Assembly: GCA_903813345.2 (NCBI GenBank)
Contig: CAIIXF020000012.1
Span: forward strand, 8,081,615 to 8,145,614
DNA: 64,000 nucleotides
Origin: Owenia fusiformis
Taxonomy: Eukaryota; Annelida; Polychaeta; Sabellida; Oweniidae
Direction: 5' to 3'
Shown here: piece after piece, positions 23,445 through 35,220 of the stretch
Position numbering within the stretch: the first letter of the stretch is position 1
Layout: each line of letters begins with the position of its first letter
Notes under the pieces: model-generated
The model's input: only the letters and a program-made list of their open reading frames with translations
Databases searched by the model: none
Told to the model about the DNA's origin: nothing
Translations under genes and position numbers: made by a program

Positions 23445-26400
23445 ATGGATCTTCAATATGGTGGTAACGTTATCCTGTTATTTAGCTTAGGTAAGTCACT
23501 GCAAGAATGTCATTAACTTACACGTCGCACGAAACTGGGGACACTTTGCGTAACATGATGGCGTCAAAATTCCAAAACAAAACAGCTGAAATAATGGTAG
23601 AATATAACTTGCAAATAGCCGTATGGCGTCAAAACAATGACCGTTACATTTTTCAACTTTAGTCTGCCTGAAAATGAATTACTTTATCCTTATTCAATCG
23701 TTACAAAAATAACAATGCAACAAGGTCTCGAGGGCAATATTTCTAAAATATTTCATTTATATTGAAAAAGGTCGGGAGATCCGCTTGAGGCGTTAGTGAA
23801 AATTGAAAGGCAAGGCGTTTTAGGTAAAAAATGGATGTGTTACACACTCAATTTTAAAAATGCTAAGATCGTCCATATATGAAAATTCAAATTGTGACCG
23901 TAACATATTTATGATGTAACAACGTTGTTGATGCCCATTGTTCAATGAACAAAACGTAAAATTTTAGTCGGGTTCTGATTTTTTATTTCAAACGTTATCC
24001 ATAATGAACAGTGCAAGGGTAAAGTGTTACGTCTCACAACGTTTTGACGATGTCGGGGTATATTTCACCTATAAAATATATATGGTATATCACATCAAAT
24101 CTTTCTAGAGAAAATAGTATCACTGAGAAGCGCATGAAAAATACTTAGAAATGCTATATAAACGTGCCGTACATAAGCAGTTTGTGTTAATGTCATTACT
24201 CTCCGAAGCATACGCTTTTGGTAAATAAGGATAATACAATTAACAATATGCAATTAGCAATCGATCTTCATTGAATTATATGTTATATTTAGGTTTGACA
24301 CTAGCTCAACCGTGTGAGAAAACGGACAACGTGGTAAGCGGAATTGTTAACTTGTCGGCTGAAGTACGTAAAATTGATAACAAAATAACTAATCTCTTGG
24401 AACGATTGGAAGCCAGACCAACAGTAAACACTGGTATGTGACATCAGCACCACCCTTATTTTTCAACTCACTTTGAAATGCATGAAGCGAAACTTATATA
24501 TGGTAAACCATATGAAAATTAAATGTCAACTTTATAGCACATATTACACACGTCAGAAAGAAATTAAAAGAAATAACGATATGTTGGCACAGGGAATATT
24601 AAAATAAATACCAAAGGGCATTAAAAACTCAAGAAAAACATGTAAGAGCAGTGGAGCCGTTTCTGGCATATCCAGTTTGAATCCTTATGATTGATTTGAC
24701 ACAAATTGCCAATACATTTTATTTTTTGCAGCTTCTTCGATTATCATACACTTTTGCAGCTTGTAGATTTATAATAAGGCAAACATAATTCAAATATCTG
24801 ACCTATCAAGTGCCACGTAGTTAAAGCAATATACCGTGTTTCACAGGGATGCCTGGTCCTTTATCAATATCACCATCCACTTATACATTAATTAATATAT
24901 GAATAGTAAATATGTGACATTTGTAATATATGTTTCACAGGGCTCCTTGACTTCTACGCTGTCAAAAAGGGTGACTGTGTTGGTTATGATATATCCGGTC
25001 ATAATGTGGATAAGGAAACATGTGCAGTTCTGTGTCATCAACACTGTCAATGTGTTGGATTTGTCTATACTTTGCGTCCTGAAGAAAGTATACGATGCTG
25101 GCTGAAGCATGAAATATGCGATACTCCAACTAATATTGGCGAAACTCAGACGTATTACAAACACTGTAAAAGACGCTCCTTGGGTAAGAGTATAACCTAA
25201 ATATATTGAAAACTGTACTGAATTATGATTTAACCCGATACCTTGTTCACGATGGTCTTTCAAAATGTATAAACAGTTCCTACAAAATCGCAGCAAAACA
25301 ATTTTAATCTAGATTACGAAATTGTCATTTTCGAACACCTACTATGGGCAGACCTCATGCAAAGGGTGAGAAGCTCGGAGAAAGTCAAACTTTTTTTAGC
25401 TCTTGTTATTTAACAATTTTATCGAGATTGTCTTACCTCTGGAACTTGGATATTTGTACACGACGTTATGGATATGTAGTGCTCACATTTTTATGAACAT
25501 CTACATAGGGCCATCTGCATACCTTTCAAGTTAAAAAAATCGGGAGAAGTCGGGATTTTTAAAGAAAAATCTGAGAGAAAATCTGGATTTTTTTTAAAGA
25601 AATCGTGATTGCTAAAAAATCGGGATTTACATACGAGGTAATTTGACAAATACGTTTTCGAATTGCATATTGCACACTTAAGGGCTTTCACTATCTGTTT
25701 TATTAATACATACTCGATATATCATGTGCATTAAGCCAAGTAACACATCATAATCACTAGTAATCAAATAATCAATTATCTTTCTGATAGAGCAAAATCG
25801 GGGTTTTAGAAAATCGAGACTTGGAAAAACTCGGGATGAGCAAAAAAAATTAAATCGAGATTTGACTGTAAAAGAAATTATGGTCCCCTGGGGATTATGG
25901 TCCCCTTTCCTTACGGCCCTTACTGGCCCTGACTGTGTATAAATAATAAGGAAAATAATTGTGATTAGGTCACCATATAAATCAATAGAGAGTAGGACCA
26001 AAATTTGATAGGACCACCTCCCCTTTTACACCGGTCCTCAGAGCCAACGTATGAATCCCCCAGTACTCAGAATTACCTCGATGCTTCAAACCATTCTGAA
26101 TGGTATAACAGTAGTCAAGTCCCACCTCGACATGGATAATATCCCTGATCCTATATCGATATCACCATCCATTAATACATTTAGTCAATATATAAATAGT
26201 AAATATGTGATAGTTGTAATATATGTTTCACAGGGCTCCTGGACTACTACGCTTTCAAAGAGGGAACTTGTGAGGGCAATGATATATCCAGTTATGATGT
26301 TGATAAGGAAACATGCGCAGTTCTGTGTCATCAAGACTGCCAATGTGTTGGATTTGTCTATACTTTGCATAATGAAGCAAGTATACGATGCTGGCTGAAG

Positions 26401-27546
26401 CGTGAAATATGCGAAACTCCAACTAGTATGACCAAAACCCAGACGTATTATAAACACTGTGGGAAACGACCCTTGGGTAAGAGTATAACCTAAATATATC
26501 GAAAACTGTACTGAATTTTGAGTAAACCAGATACCTCGTTCACGATGGTATTTCGATCAAAATGAAAGAATTTCTACAAAATCAAAGCAAAACAATTTGA
26601 ATCTATATTACAATATAGTCATCGTCAGTTTGGAACAACTATGAGTGGCGGATCTGAAAACTAACGGGTTGGGAGAACATTTCAAGTCTGACATTTTTTC
26701 CACACTTACGAGGAAAAAATGGGCCCCTAAAAATAGGGCTCATATGGAAAAAGGCCCATTTCCTTATACTAGTAATTTGGGCTAAATTAAAAATAGAGTC
26801 TAAAAGGCTTAGTAATGCCAAAAAGACCCACTAATTAGGGCCTTTAAAAGATTTTGGACCATAGTATATTTGGCCAGTTTTCTTTCTGGTTTTTAAGGGG
26901 AGGGGGAGAATGAAGGGAGGTACGGGCCCTGTCCCCCAAGATCCACCAGTGAATAAGCATTGGAATATGGAATAGATCGATCGTATTGGTTTCATGTAAA
27001 ATGTGAATCGGTTAGAAATTTACAAAATATGTAACCCTTTGGTCTCTCATATTTAATATCGAACAATTGATTTCATAATGACTTATGAATGGCAACAAAA
27101 GTTTCAGGAGGCATACATAATGCACAGTAAATGATTTTTCTGAGATCCAGAGCTGCCACAGATAGAGATAGAGATAGACACATTGGCCATTCTTTTCTAA
27201 CATTTAACATTAACGTTTAGATCATAAAATCTTTTTTTTCGTGAATTGTGACATCACAGTTATTTGTTCATATAGTACATTTGTATTTGTAATGTGTTTC
27301 ACAGGACTCCTCGACTTGTACGCTTTCAAAGAGGGAGATTGCAGCGGTAACGATATATCCAGTCATGACGTGGATAAGGAAACGTGCTCAGTTCTGTGCC
27401 AACAACAGCGTCAATGTGTTGGATTTGTCTATACTTTGCATCCTGAAGCAAGTAAACGATGCTGGCTGAAGCGTGAAATATGCGATACTCCAACTAGTTT
27501 GAGCGAAACGCAGGTGTATTACAGACACTTGGGGAAATGTCTATAA
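23445..27546 (+). CDS. Secreted protein with three PAN/Apple-like domains, five exons, complete
   Basis: Exons 23445-23490, 24293-24433, 24941-25183, 26234-26476 and 27305-27546; all introns are GT/AG in phase 1, giving 304 residues and TAA. Exons 1 and 2 encode a signal peptide (hydrophobic NVILLFSLGLTLA, cleavage likely before QPCEK) and a short heptad-rich segment (VVSGIVNLSAEVRKIDNKIT) that may oligomerise. Exons 3, 4 and 5 each encode one domain of about 80 residues: GLLDFYAVKKGDC, ETCAVLCHQHCQCVGFVYTL, RCWLK. The spacing of cysteines is that of PAN/Apple modules, which bind protein or carbohydrate ligands outside the cell. The third domain has lost one cysteine of the H-C-Q-C pair (QRQC) and ends LGKCL. 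An extracellular lectin-like or mucus/immune role is possible but not shown. Confidence 0.9.
25490..25660. repeat. AAAATCGGGATTT-type repeat in PAN intron 3
   Basis: Imperfect A-rich units ending ATCGGGATTT. It is the inverted relative of 19555-19660, and the two share the flanking phrase GTAATTTGACAAATACGTTT. Non-coding. Confidence 0.55.
25875..26045. repeat. Dispersed repeat shared inverted with 42590-42757
   Basis: Contains TATGGTCCCCTTTCCTTA, TACTGGCCCTGACTGTGT, GGTCACCATATAAATCAAT and GGACCAC. The same words appear in reverse complement at 42590-42757. About 170 bp; no TIR or ORF seen. Confidence 0.75.
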
Positions 27547-27684
27547 ATTAAGATACATACACATAATATAGTTCCATATAGCAACTAATTGACAACCATG
27601 AACAAAATGTCGTCAGCTTGAATGCGGAAATATTTTCTAGAATAGGCCACCTAGTTTTCCAAGTGCAGTTCCAAAAAGGATGCT

Positions 27685-27690
27685 AATAAA
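27685..27690 (+). promoter_or_regulatory. Candidate poly(A) signal of the PAN-domain gene
   Basis: AATAAA, 139 bases after the TAA at 27544-27546, the first such hexamer downstream. Confidence 0.45.
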
Positions 27691-28595
27691 TATAACATTA
27701 CTTTAGTCGAGTGATATATTTTGTACTGTTTTGAAACTCATTGTTACTTGTTGGGGCCTCCTTATAAGAAGAATAACTACAAAAATTATAAGAGGCCCCT
27801 TGAACGGCCTCAGGCAAAAACAATAGACTTGAACTGGAGTCTAATAATAAAAAGAGACGCTATAACTAGCTGCCATCAGTAGGAGTTTGTGCAACTTTTT
27901 CTGAACTTTTTGCATCCATATTTGTTATTTACTCATAACATTGAGACAATGTACAATTTACAGAAACATGTAGGAGTTTTGTTCAGTCCGAAAGTAGATA
28001 TCATATTAAATGGAATCTTATATAACACAAAGATATATTATTCATTTGTTAATTTATAACTGTTGCCAACGAACATTGTTTAAAAGTCACAATGTAATAT
28101 TTACTATCTACTCTTCCCTTCAATAAACACTTGAGATCATTGTAGTATTACGTACCCATCTTTTAATATATCTTTAGTTATGGCGAATTCCTGTTCTAGG
28201 CAGCCTTTTCTGAGGCACAAATCAGAAAAACAATTCCATAATTGTGATCTACTTTAAAATTCCTTCATACTTCTAAGAAATCAGAATATTATTGCGAAAT
28301 CCCACATTAGGCGGCCATTTTGAATTTTACGAGGCCCGAATCAGAAGAATGGTACAATATTTCCAAGCTACTCTAAATTGCCTTTCATTTGAGTATAATA
28401 AAGCTATACTTTTAAACATCTCGAAATTAACGCAAAATTTTGTTTCTACACCCCCCCCCCCCTCCCCCATTCACGGCCCCTGGGGGTTAAGGTGAAAAAC
28501 ACGGAATATTTGTGAAGTAGATGTATGCTGTGAATATACTACCAAAATATCAAATAATAATATTTATTACTTTGGTTTATAATGAAAAATATATA
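27691..28595. other. Intergenic stretch
   Basis: Weak repeat words (GGCCATTTTGAATTTT near 28313) and a C run at 28449-28462. No gene recognised. Confidence 0.3.
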
Positions 28596-28599
28596 TGCG

Positions 28600-28795
28600 A
28601 AAAATTCCCGCCATTTGGCAACCATCTGAAAAAAAAGTTTTGCGTAAAACTATTCACCAATATACATCTTTCCAACAAATATGAAGAAAATCCGTTTTAA
28701 ATAGTATTCGATTTATCTTCCAGACGGACGGACTGACGGCTTAACTATATCCATACCGAACTTCGTTCGTTGGGATTATTAGTATAAAACGTCCT
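28600..28795. repeat. Interspersed module with GGAC run and GAACTTCGTTCG end
   Basis: Order of parts: a CGCCATTTGGCAACCA start, an ATATGAAGAAAATCCGTTTT block, GACGGACGGACTGACGG, then CCGAACTTCGTTCGTTGGGAT. 41100-41300 has the same order (GAACAAAATCGGGC, GGAC/GGAT units, CTCCGAACTTCGTTGAATGG), so this is one repeat family. Confidence 0.6.
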
Positions 28796-28820
28796 ATCTC
28801 TTAATAGAGCGTGACATTTA

Positions 28821-29760
28821 CAGGGTTGGCCAAAAAACGTCCACATTTTTGTTTTTGTCACAACGTTTTTCATTAATATTACAGACAAATGTCTAAATCA
28901 TACATCATTGGAAAGACAATTAAATTTCCTACAAAATGATATATAATTCATTTCACATGAATGAGTACTTGTCTTGAAATAACATTTCGATTACCACAGG
29001 GGTCAAAATCATGATTTGCCAATTGCTGAATACAGAATGCTAAGGACTGACCAGACAGATAACCCCCATGTCATCTTTGGGGATATAATTCGAATTGAAG
29101 AACGTCAAACTTGTTGATTTATGTACCAAATGAAAGGTAATAGATTTACAAATATGATATTATTGAGCTCATTTACTTTTTTGATAGGTATTGGTAATAT
29201 AGCCTAAATGTACTGAAGTCTGTATCAAATAGTTATATTTACTCATTTTGTCAATAATGATGTTGTACGTATATAACTTAACTTATTAACTGTTATTTTA
29301 AAGAGTATACGGTGCAATTAAAGACACCAAAAGAGGAAATAATGGAAATGGATTCCATATCATGAGTTATGGCAAAATATCAACTGAATTTCTTTGCAAA
29401 ACGTGTTTGAAGCAAATACCAATGTATCTAACAATCTAACTTCATAACGATCTACAATGCATACAAATAGGTTCCATGATTATTTTATGATTTACAAACA
29501 ATAAAACTCAACTCCAATACTTTTTCTTTATATGTGAAAGCCTAGTGTTGATTAAGCAATGCAATATCATGTATTAAGTTTAAACCATATAGCGAAATGT
29601 TGTTTTGGACTGTTACTACCCCATGATACGAAAATGACCATGGAGTCACCAATAGCCCTTCATATTTTATGAATCATTACCAAGGGCAATGTCATATATC
29701 ATTCTGTTGGAAATTGAATTTTCTTTCTAATGATATAATATTTATGGATATAACATATTA
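28821..29760. mobile_element. Probable mariner-like TIR element, right end decayed
   Basis: The left end CAGGGTTGGCCAAAAAACGT follows TA (28819-28820). The segment ATCATTGGAAAGACAATTAA at 28909 is matched inverted near 29715-29735 (TTGAATTTTCTTTCTAATGAT), so the arms face each other, but the outer right terminus is not recognisable. No transposase traced. Confidence 0.5.
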
Positions 29761-30269
29761 TATAATTATACGTATGTATATCAGCAAATTTCTAGGTGTG
29801 GAGTTTAAGTGATGTATCAATCACGGTAGGCGACTATGCCGCCGCAAAAGTAGAAAAATTCGAACATTTTGAACTGATTAAGATCTTTAAATTGTGAAGG
29901 TCTGTATTTTCACATATATTTTTTATATAATATTATCTTATACACTTAAGTCGAGTACACGTATCTCGTTCTGATACAGGGTATACATAGTATATAATAT
30001 ATATGATTGTATTGCTTATGAAAACCACAGTGATCACTCCATGCATATAATTAAAGATGATCCTCATTGGATTATGTCCCGACATTGGTTGTTTACTAAT
30101 GTCTAGCTCATATAAGCTGTTATTTGTGGATAAAATGATTTGCAAATTATACCAAAACTTTTCATTCCTTGAAAATGCATTGACTTTAGAACCAAATTCT
30201 GACCTGGCAGTCCATTCGTTTACTGTAAACATATCTATATAATCGAGAGCCGTAGCTGCAACTGTTTGT
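29761..30269. other. Intergenic stretch 3' of the SH3BGRL-like gene
   Basis: AT-rich with no recognised exon or repeat. The overlapping ORFs at 29933-30242 on opposite strands show no domain. Confidence 0.3.
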
Positions 30270-30275
30270 TTTATT
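30270..30275 (-). promoter_or_regulatory. Candidate poly(A) signal of the SH3BGRL-like gene
   Basis: TTTATT on the plus strand (AATAAA on the minus), 59 bases beyond the stop codon at 30334-30336. Confidence 0.5.
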
Positions 30276-30333
30276 CTATCTAGATTCTATGTGTTCATAG
30301 TCCCTGCACTTTGAGCAATGGATCCCTCAATTC

Positions 30334-30972
30334 TTAGATCTTTAAAAATTCATGTAAAGTCTCTTCTTCCACAGCATTGTCAAATGCAGCGTAATCCCCG
30401 CAATATTGCTCGCCATTGAATATCTGTGGGGGTATGGCCTTTGACCCTGCACCTGCCCTCATGGCTGCTTTCCCTTCATCGCTTGATGCTATATCGATTA
30501 TCTCATATGGTATTTTCGCAGCATTTAGGACCATCACAATTCTTTGTTGGTGTTTTTTTGTCTCCAAATTGCTCGAGACTAAAGAAAAATAAAGATTCAC
30601 TCCTGTATTGGATCTGGTCCTCAATTCGTGCTGTTTCAGATATCGCTTCAGGAGGCTTATCATCAACCCGAGCTGCCTGTCCTCTTCGAGATTCGTCAGT
30701 TCTGAAAATATATTGGTATAAATGATATTATTTGGATGTCTCGAATGTTTTTTAGCTCGACGTTCATACTGTAACCATGAAGTGATGATACAAAATAATA
30801 AAGGATGAGTTTTCAAACTAAACAAAGTGCTCCTACCAAAATGGATTTGCCTACATACCCCTGAGACTCTTATCTGATAGATACTAGAATGCACAAATAA
30901 AACAAAAGTTTCGCCATTATAGGTAAAAAGTTATTTTAAATTCGAAGTGATTTTACCTGTTAATTCTGTCAT
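30334..30972 (-). CDS. SH3BGRL: SH3BGRL-family thioredoxin-fold protein, two exons
   Basis: Model: exon 1 30957-30972 (ATG ACA GAA TTA ACA G) and exon 2 30334-30701, joined by a GT/AG intron with TATTTTCAG at the acceptor; 127 residues. The core from about residue 41 (VNLYFSLVSSNLETKKHQQR) to the end is the small glutaredoxin-like domain of SH3-domain-binding glutamic-acid-rich-like proteins. IPYEIIDIA and PPQIFNGEQYCGDY are its conserved blocks; no CxxC redox motif is present, as usual in the family. The first 40 residues, including a Glu/Leu/Lys-rich stretch, are an extension absent from the roughly 114-residue vertebrate SH3BGRL. A reading without the extension, starting at an exon further upstream with an acceptor inside TTTTTCTTTAG near 30588, is an alternative. 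Likely cytosolic; cellular role unknown here. Confidence 0.82.
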
Positions 30973-31315
30973 TGGTAAGCCATTTTTTGCGGAAATTACA
31001 TTGAAACACACACTCCATGAAACGAAACGAAATCACTAGAAAGAAGCATGTCACTCATCATGCGCATTAAAGTTTAAACCAATCAGATTATTTGATTAAT
31101 TTGCGCACACGAATTATTTGCTTCTGAGCACTTCCCATTGTAAGCTAACCACAATAAACATAACCGGCGGAGATGTCAACGCGGTAGCCTGACAGTCACC
31201 CAGGGTATTTCAACATAAGGAAAGTTCCTTTCCATTTTAATGAGTTGCAAACCATAGATCTATTTTTAAATGTTAAGGTTTTAGATTATATTCTATTCAA
31301 ATTCTATCACTGTTA
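30973..31315. other. 5' flank of the SH3BGRL-like gene
   Basis: About 340 bp between the ATG at 30972 and the palindrome at 31316; should contain the promoter. No TATA box or other element can be asserted. Confidence 0.3.
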
Positions 31316-33705
31316 GTGCAGTCAGTTATGACAATAAAACCCTTGAATTGCACTTGCTATATATACGGCACCATTTTTTCACCAAAGCATCATTATTACA
31401 TGTATTTATGAAATCTACCGAAGTGGTGTCAAAAAGTGGCTCCAGTGAATAATAATAGGCTTCGAGAATTTTGCATGTTTCCATTGAGCCCCATGTTAAT
31501 TTATCAATCTTCAAAAGACCCCCTGCAGAACAGTTCAAGAGCAAAAAAAGTCAATCTTCCTAGTATGTTACCATGACTCAAATGTCTTTTAAAATAAGAA
31601 GGGTTACAAGCTAGATTTTGTCCACTTCAAAAGATATTGGTGTTTGAATTTCAGAGAATTCCCATTGACTGCCATTATAAACTACTCTCAATATGGCTTT
31701 ACTAAAGGGTCAGTACAGTATGGAATTTGCTGATGTTGCAGATTTCTACAGCCAATATATTGACTTTCAAAAAACCAAACAGGCACATTTCTAAAAAATT
31801 CTTATCTTTAAGATATCTAGTTATTAAGTTGCTTACGAAACCTCCATTGAGTCCCATGTTAATTTATCAATCTTCAAAAGACCCCCTGCAGAACAGTTCA
31901 AGAGCAATAAAGTCAATCTTACTAGTATGTAACCATAACTTGAATTTCTCCAAAATAATGAGGGTTACATGTTGGATTTTATCTAGTTCAAAAGATATTG
32001 ACGATTGAATTTTGGGAAATCCCCATTGACTGCCATTATAAACTACTATCAATATCGCTTTACCAAAGTGTCATTTTCTCCAAAAGTTCACTATGGAATT
32101 TTTGATATTGCAGATTTCTATAGCCAATATATTGCCTTTTAAAAAATCAAACTGGCACATTTCTAAAATTTCTGATTTTTAATATATCTAGCCATTAAGT
32201 TGCACATGAAAACTCCCATTGGCTGCCATTATAAACCGCTGTCAACAGGGCTTTACTAAAAAAGTGCCATTTTCTCTAAAAACCCACTATGGAATTTTCT
32301 GAAATTGCAGATTTCTATAGTTGATATATTTACTTTTTAAAAACCAAACAGGCACATTCCTAAAAATTTCTTGTTCTTAATATATTTAGCCATAAGTCAC
32401 ATACAAAGATCCTCATTGACTGCCATTATAAACTGATATCAATATGCTTTTACTAAAGTGTCCTTTCCCCAAAAAGTCCAATATGAATTTCTCTGATATT
32501 GCAGATTTCCTATTTCTATAAATCAGAAAGTTATGATAGTGGACTTTTGGAGAAAAGTACACTTTATTCGTAAATCCATGTTTATAGCAGTTTATAATGG
32601 CAGCCAAAGGGAATTTTTGGTCAACTTAAAGGATAAATATATTGAATATAAAAAAGTTTTAGAATTGTGCCTGCTTGGTTTTTTGAAAGTCAATATATTG
32701 GCTATAGAAATGTGCAATATCAGAAAATTCCATAGTGAACTTTTGGAGAAATGGCACTTTAGTAAAGCAATATTGATAGAACTTTATAATGGCGGTCAAT
32801 GGAAATTTTCCAAAATTCAAACACCAATATCTTTGGAACTACACAAAATCAAGCTTGTAACCCTTCTTATTTTGAAGACATGCAAGATATGTTTACATAT
32901 CAGGAAGATTGACTTTATTGCTCTTGAACTGTTCTACAGGGGGTTTTTTGAATATTGATAAATTAACATGGGACTCAATGGAGTTTTCGTGAGAAACTTA
33001 ATAACTAGATATATTAAAAATAAGAAATTTTTAAAAATGTGCCTGTTTTGTTTTGGAAAGTCATTATGTTGGGTATAGAAATCTGCAATATCAGAAAATT
33101 CCATAGTGAACTTTTGGAGAAAATGGCACTTTATTAGTAAAGCCATGTTGATAGCTTTTATAATGGCAGCCAATGAGAGTTTTCGTGTGGAACTCAATGG
33201 TTAGATATATAAAAAATAATGAATTTTTAGAAATGTGCCTGTTTGGTTTTTTAAAAGTCAATATATTAGCTATAGAAATCTGCAATATCAAAAAATTCCA
33301 TAGTGGAATTTTGGAAAAAATGACACTTTAATAAGGCCATATTAAAAGTAGTTTATAATGGCCGTCAATGGGAATTTTCCAAAATTCAAACACCAATATA
33401 TTTTGAACTAGACAAAATCCAGCTTGTAACCCTTCTTATTTTGAAGACATTTAAGTCACGGTTACATATTAGGAAGATTGACTTTATTGTTCTTGAACTC
33501 CTCTGCAGGGGGTCTTTTGAAGATTGATAAATTAACATTGAACTCAATGGAAACATGCAAAATTTTCGAGCCCTGTTATTATCCACTGGGGTTACTTTTT
33601 AACACCACTTCGGTAGATATCAAAAATATATGTATTAATGATACTTTGGTCAAAAAATTGTGACGTATATATAGCAAGTGCAATTAAAGTGCTAACTGAC
33701 TGCAC
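31316..33705. mobile_element. Giant palindrome, 2.39 kb, TA-flanked
   Basis: Arms of about 1.19 kb face each other around 32515. The outer ends are GTGCAGTCAGTT (31316) and AACTGACTGCAC (to 33705), both flanked by TA (31314-31315 and 33706-33707). Matched pairs along the arms include GCACTTGCTATATATACGGC with ATATATAGCAAGTGC, and GACCCCCTGCAGAACAG with CTCCTCTGCAGGGGGTC. Within each arm a unit bearing ATTGACTGCCATTATAAACT is repeated several times. The many ORFs here are not conserved between the arms. It looks like a non-autonomous foldback DNA transposon. Confidence 0.85.
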
Positions 33706-33879
33706 TATGTTAAATTATATATCTGCTTTATATGGGCTTATTAGCCTTTTGCAGATTATTGACATAGACATAGACATATTATCCTCACTTCATTTTAGCG
33801 AAAATTCAACTCAAACTCGTGACAAACGCATTATGCATACGCTGGTATGAAGCCTTGGAGACACTCATTTTGGTAAATA

Positions 33880-34685
33880 TGATTTACGGAGTATACTTTT
33901 CTGCAGTTTGTGGGGTTTTGGGACGTTAAATGTTAAGGTGCTATGGAAGTTAACAGGAAATGACAAAACAAAAAATGTCAAAACCATACTGGATTTTGAA
34001 ATTTTTTTGAACCAAGATAACAGAGTTTTGTTTGGTCCTCCAGTCAATTTAACTAGTTCCACATATGACTGGGAACACAATGGAAATAGTCAGAATGACC
34101 ATAAACATGATGAAATAACCTTTTCAGCCCTCTGAAAATGTGACTGAAAAATAGCTAAGAGTAGGTGCTGAGGAAAGGTCACTGAACAGAATCTTTTGAC
34201 TTTTTCAGAAAATGTGCCCAATATATTGCTCTAAATGATACAATTTAAAAAAAATTCATATCATTCTTAGAAAAAGAAAAAAAATGAAAAAAATGAATTT
34301 AAAATTGATCTATTTTCCTTTTAACTACAGCCATTATTGTTTCAGACGATTTTTTTAAATTTCAAAGATTGTATCATTTAGAGCAATATATTAGACACAT
34401 TCTCTGAAAAAATCAAAAGATTCTGTTCATTGAACTTTCCTGAGCACCTACTTTTAGTTATTTTTCAGTCACATTTTCAGAGGGCTGAAAAGGTTATTTC
34501 ATCATGTTTATGGTCATTCTGACCATTTTCATTGTGTTCCTGGTCATGTACATGATATGTGGAACTAGTTAAACTGACTGGAAGTCCAAACAGAGCTCTG
34601 TTATCTTGGTTCAAAAATTTTTCAAAATCCAGCATGGTTTTGACATTTTTTGTTTTGTCATTTCCTGCCAACTACAGTATAATTC
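33880..34685. repeat. Inverted repeat, arms about 350 bp
   Basis: Centre near 34290. GACAAAACAAAAAATGTCAAAA (arm from about 33935) is matched by the inverse near 34650; CATAAACATGATGAAATAACC (34100) by GGTTATTTCATCATGTTTATG (34490); CAATATATTGCTCTAAATGA by TCATTTAGAGCAATATATT. The arms differ by small indels. Similar readings on opposite strands (33908-34135 and 34477-34671) are one sequence seen twice. Confidence 0.85.
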
Positions 34686-34776
34686 TAAGGTCAGGGTGCA
34701 TGCACATTTTCTGCATTCCTCAATTGAGTCACATTTTATTTTTCAAACAATAATCACTCCTTTTCCACATTGTCTA

Positions 34777-35013
34777 CAGTTGGGGACATAAATAAATGAC
34801 AGGTGGATTTGCTGAAGTGAGGATTTCCCATGTTAAAAATAAGAGAATTTACAAGAGGCCATAAATCAGTGGATGAGATTATATAAAATGTAAAATATAC
34901 AAATTTTAAGGGATATGTATCTAGACAATATTGGAAATTATGGGCTTTCAGACCACCATAATTAGGAAATGGTGATCGAAAATCGACCTGTCATTTATTT
35001 TTGTCCCCAACTG
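34777..35013. mobile_element. Nested MITE, 237 bp, TA duplication
   Basis: The TIR CAGTTGGGGACATAAATAAA and its inverse TTTATTTTTGTCCCCAACTG are flanked by TA (34775-34776 and 35014-35015). The opposite arm of the host palindrome (35712-35760) reads through this point without the element, giving the empty site. Confidence 0.88.
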
Positions 35014-35054
35014 TATATCTTCCAGTTTTGCACAAAGAGTGCACTTATGTGCCT

Positions 35055-35220
35055 AAGACTTGTGACAAGAATGTTTTGATAAAGTGTATAAAAAACGAGA
35101 AAATTTAGTGAAAAAATTCAAAAAAATTTCAGAATATTTTTTCACTAAATTTTCTCGTTTTTTATGCATTTTACAAAACAGATTTTCTGACAAGTCTTTT
35201 CTAGGCACATATGATAAATA
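35055..35220. repeat. Inner hairpin
   Basis: AAAAACGAGAAAATTTAGTG at 35091 faces CACTAAATTTTCTCGTTTTT at 35143, with CTAAGACTTGTGACAAG facing GACAAGTCTTTTCTAG. The loop is about 35 bp. A diverged relative of one arm, with GAAAACGAGAAAATCC, lies near 56200. Confidence 0.8.

Noticed and set aside
24892-25296. 134-residue minus-strand ORF with hydrophobic segments
   Set aside because: It is the antisense of PAN exon 3; a parallel antisense ORF occurs over exon 4 because the exons are duplicates.
33908-34671. Two similar ORFs on opposite strands as a gene pair
   Set aside because: They are the two arms of one inverted repeat read on opposite strands.
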